Shown: one piece after another, positions 63,948 through 64,000 of the stretch
Position numbering within the stretch: position 1 is the first letter of the stretch
Layout: each line of letters begins with the position of its first letter
Source of the DNA: Bradyrhizobium sp. 190
GTDB taxonomy: Bacteria; Pseudomonadota; Alphaproteobacteria; Rhizobiales; Xanthobacteraceae
DNA: 64,000 bases
Reading direction: 5' to 3'
NCBI RefSeq assembly: GCF_023073415.1
Contig: NZ_JADPJL010000001.1
Span: 172,060-236,059 of the forward strand
Notes under the pieces: generated by a model
The model's input: only the letters and a program-made list of their open reading frames with translations
Told to the model about the DNA's origin: nothing
Database searches by the model: none
Program-made: the position numbers and the translations under genes

Positions 63948-64000
63948 ATGGGACAATGTTATTGCCAGCTCAGCCTTGAAGAGCGGATCGAGATTTATCG
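63948..64000 (+). mobile_element. Start of an IS30-family transposase gene (cut by the window edge)
   Basis: The frame begins ATG GGA CAA TGT and reads MGQCYCQLSLEERIEIYR. QLSLEER is the usual N-terminal block of IS30-type transposases. Upstream, CAACACC (63923-63929) and GGTGTTG (63936-63942) form an inverted repeat that could be part of the element's end or promoter. The element's left terminus is not resolved. Only 18 codons are visible. Confidence 0.6.

Overview
The window looks like chromosome of a Bradyrhizobium-type alphaproteobacterium (Nitrobacteraceae). The grounds are high GC, the tig-clpP order, a glnB-glnA pair behind a sigma-54 promoter, nadABC with an NrtR-like regulator, a GcrA-family protein, heme A synthase, and several intergenic repeat families that I remember from Bradyrhizobium genomes. 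No plasmid or complete prophage functions are visible.

Layout. 0.2-2.7 kb: clpP and tig (minus) and a tRNA-Leu(UAG). 2.9-7.0 kb: a copper-ligand-poor multicopper-oxidase-fold protein, a mandelate racemase homologue and NAD(P)H-hydrate repair. 7.2-9.3 kb: glnB and glnA. 9.3-13.25 kb: a gene-poor accessory patch. It holds a DUF992 gene, a diverged second copy of the glnA 3' end with its terminator, a repeat-rich Pro/Gln/Ala protein, and a dispersed repeat split by a segment of about 1.04 kb between 18-bp direct repeats. That segment carries an integrase fragment and a small Arg-rich secreted-protein gene behind a perfect FixK/FNR box. 13.25-22.2 kb: a hybrid histidine kinase, a solitary Fe-type binding protein, a class I amidotransferase, an AI-2E-type exporter and a large secreted protein with a CxxCH motif.

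22.4-30.1 kb is a catabolic operon (minus) for an acid sugar, probably of the D-threonate type. It encodes a TTT binding protein, a frameshifted iron alcohol dehydrogenase, a PdxA2-like dehydrogenase, a DUF1537 kinase, an FAD oxidase and a DapA-family lyase. A divergent IclR regulator and a 17-bp palindrome stand at its head. 30.3-31.7 kb holds a threonyl-tRNA synthetase paralogue reduced to its catalytic and anticodon-binding parts. It is preceded by a 25-codon leader peptide with clustered threonine codons and a strong terminator hairpin, which together form a classical attenuator.

31.8-44.9 kb is mostly housekeeping: a GGDEF protein, rplM-rpsI, a crotonase, a CoA-binding protein, metY, the nrtR-nadABC NAD module with operator palindromes, an FTR1 iron permease and ctaA. 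45.2-54.5 kb is an exopolysaccharide region: deacetylase, CelD-like acyltransferase, Wzc/GumC-like chain-length protein with a dead ATPase domain, GT4 glycosyltransferase, polyprenyl-phosphate sugar transferase and O-antigen ligase-like protein. 54.5-64 kb holds a MarR/FAD-monooxygenase divergent pair with a palindromic operator, an enoyl-reductase-like protein, DUF169, an ElyC/YdcF protein, acetamidase/formamidase, a GrlR-like protein, a GcrA-family regulator, an SDR and a second DapA-family protein. The start of an IS30-type transposase is cut by the window edge.

The observations I rate highest are the threonine-codon attenuator in front of the core-only ThrRS, the fossil integrative segment with its FixK-box gene, and the diverged glnA tail duplication. 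All calls come from reading the sequence; no database search was possible.
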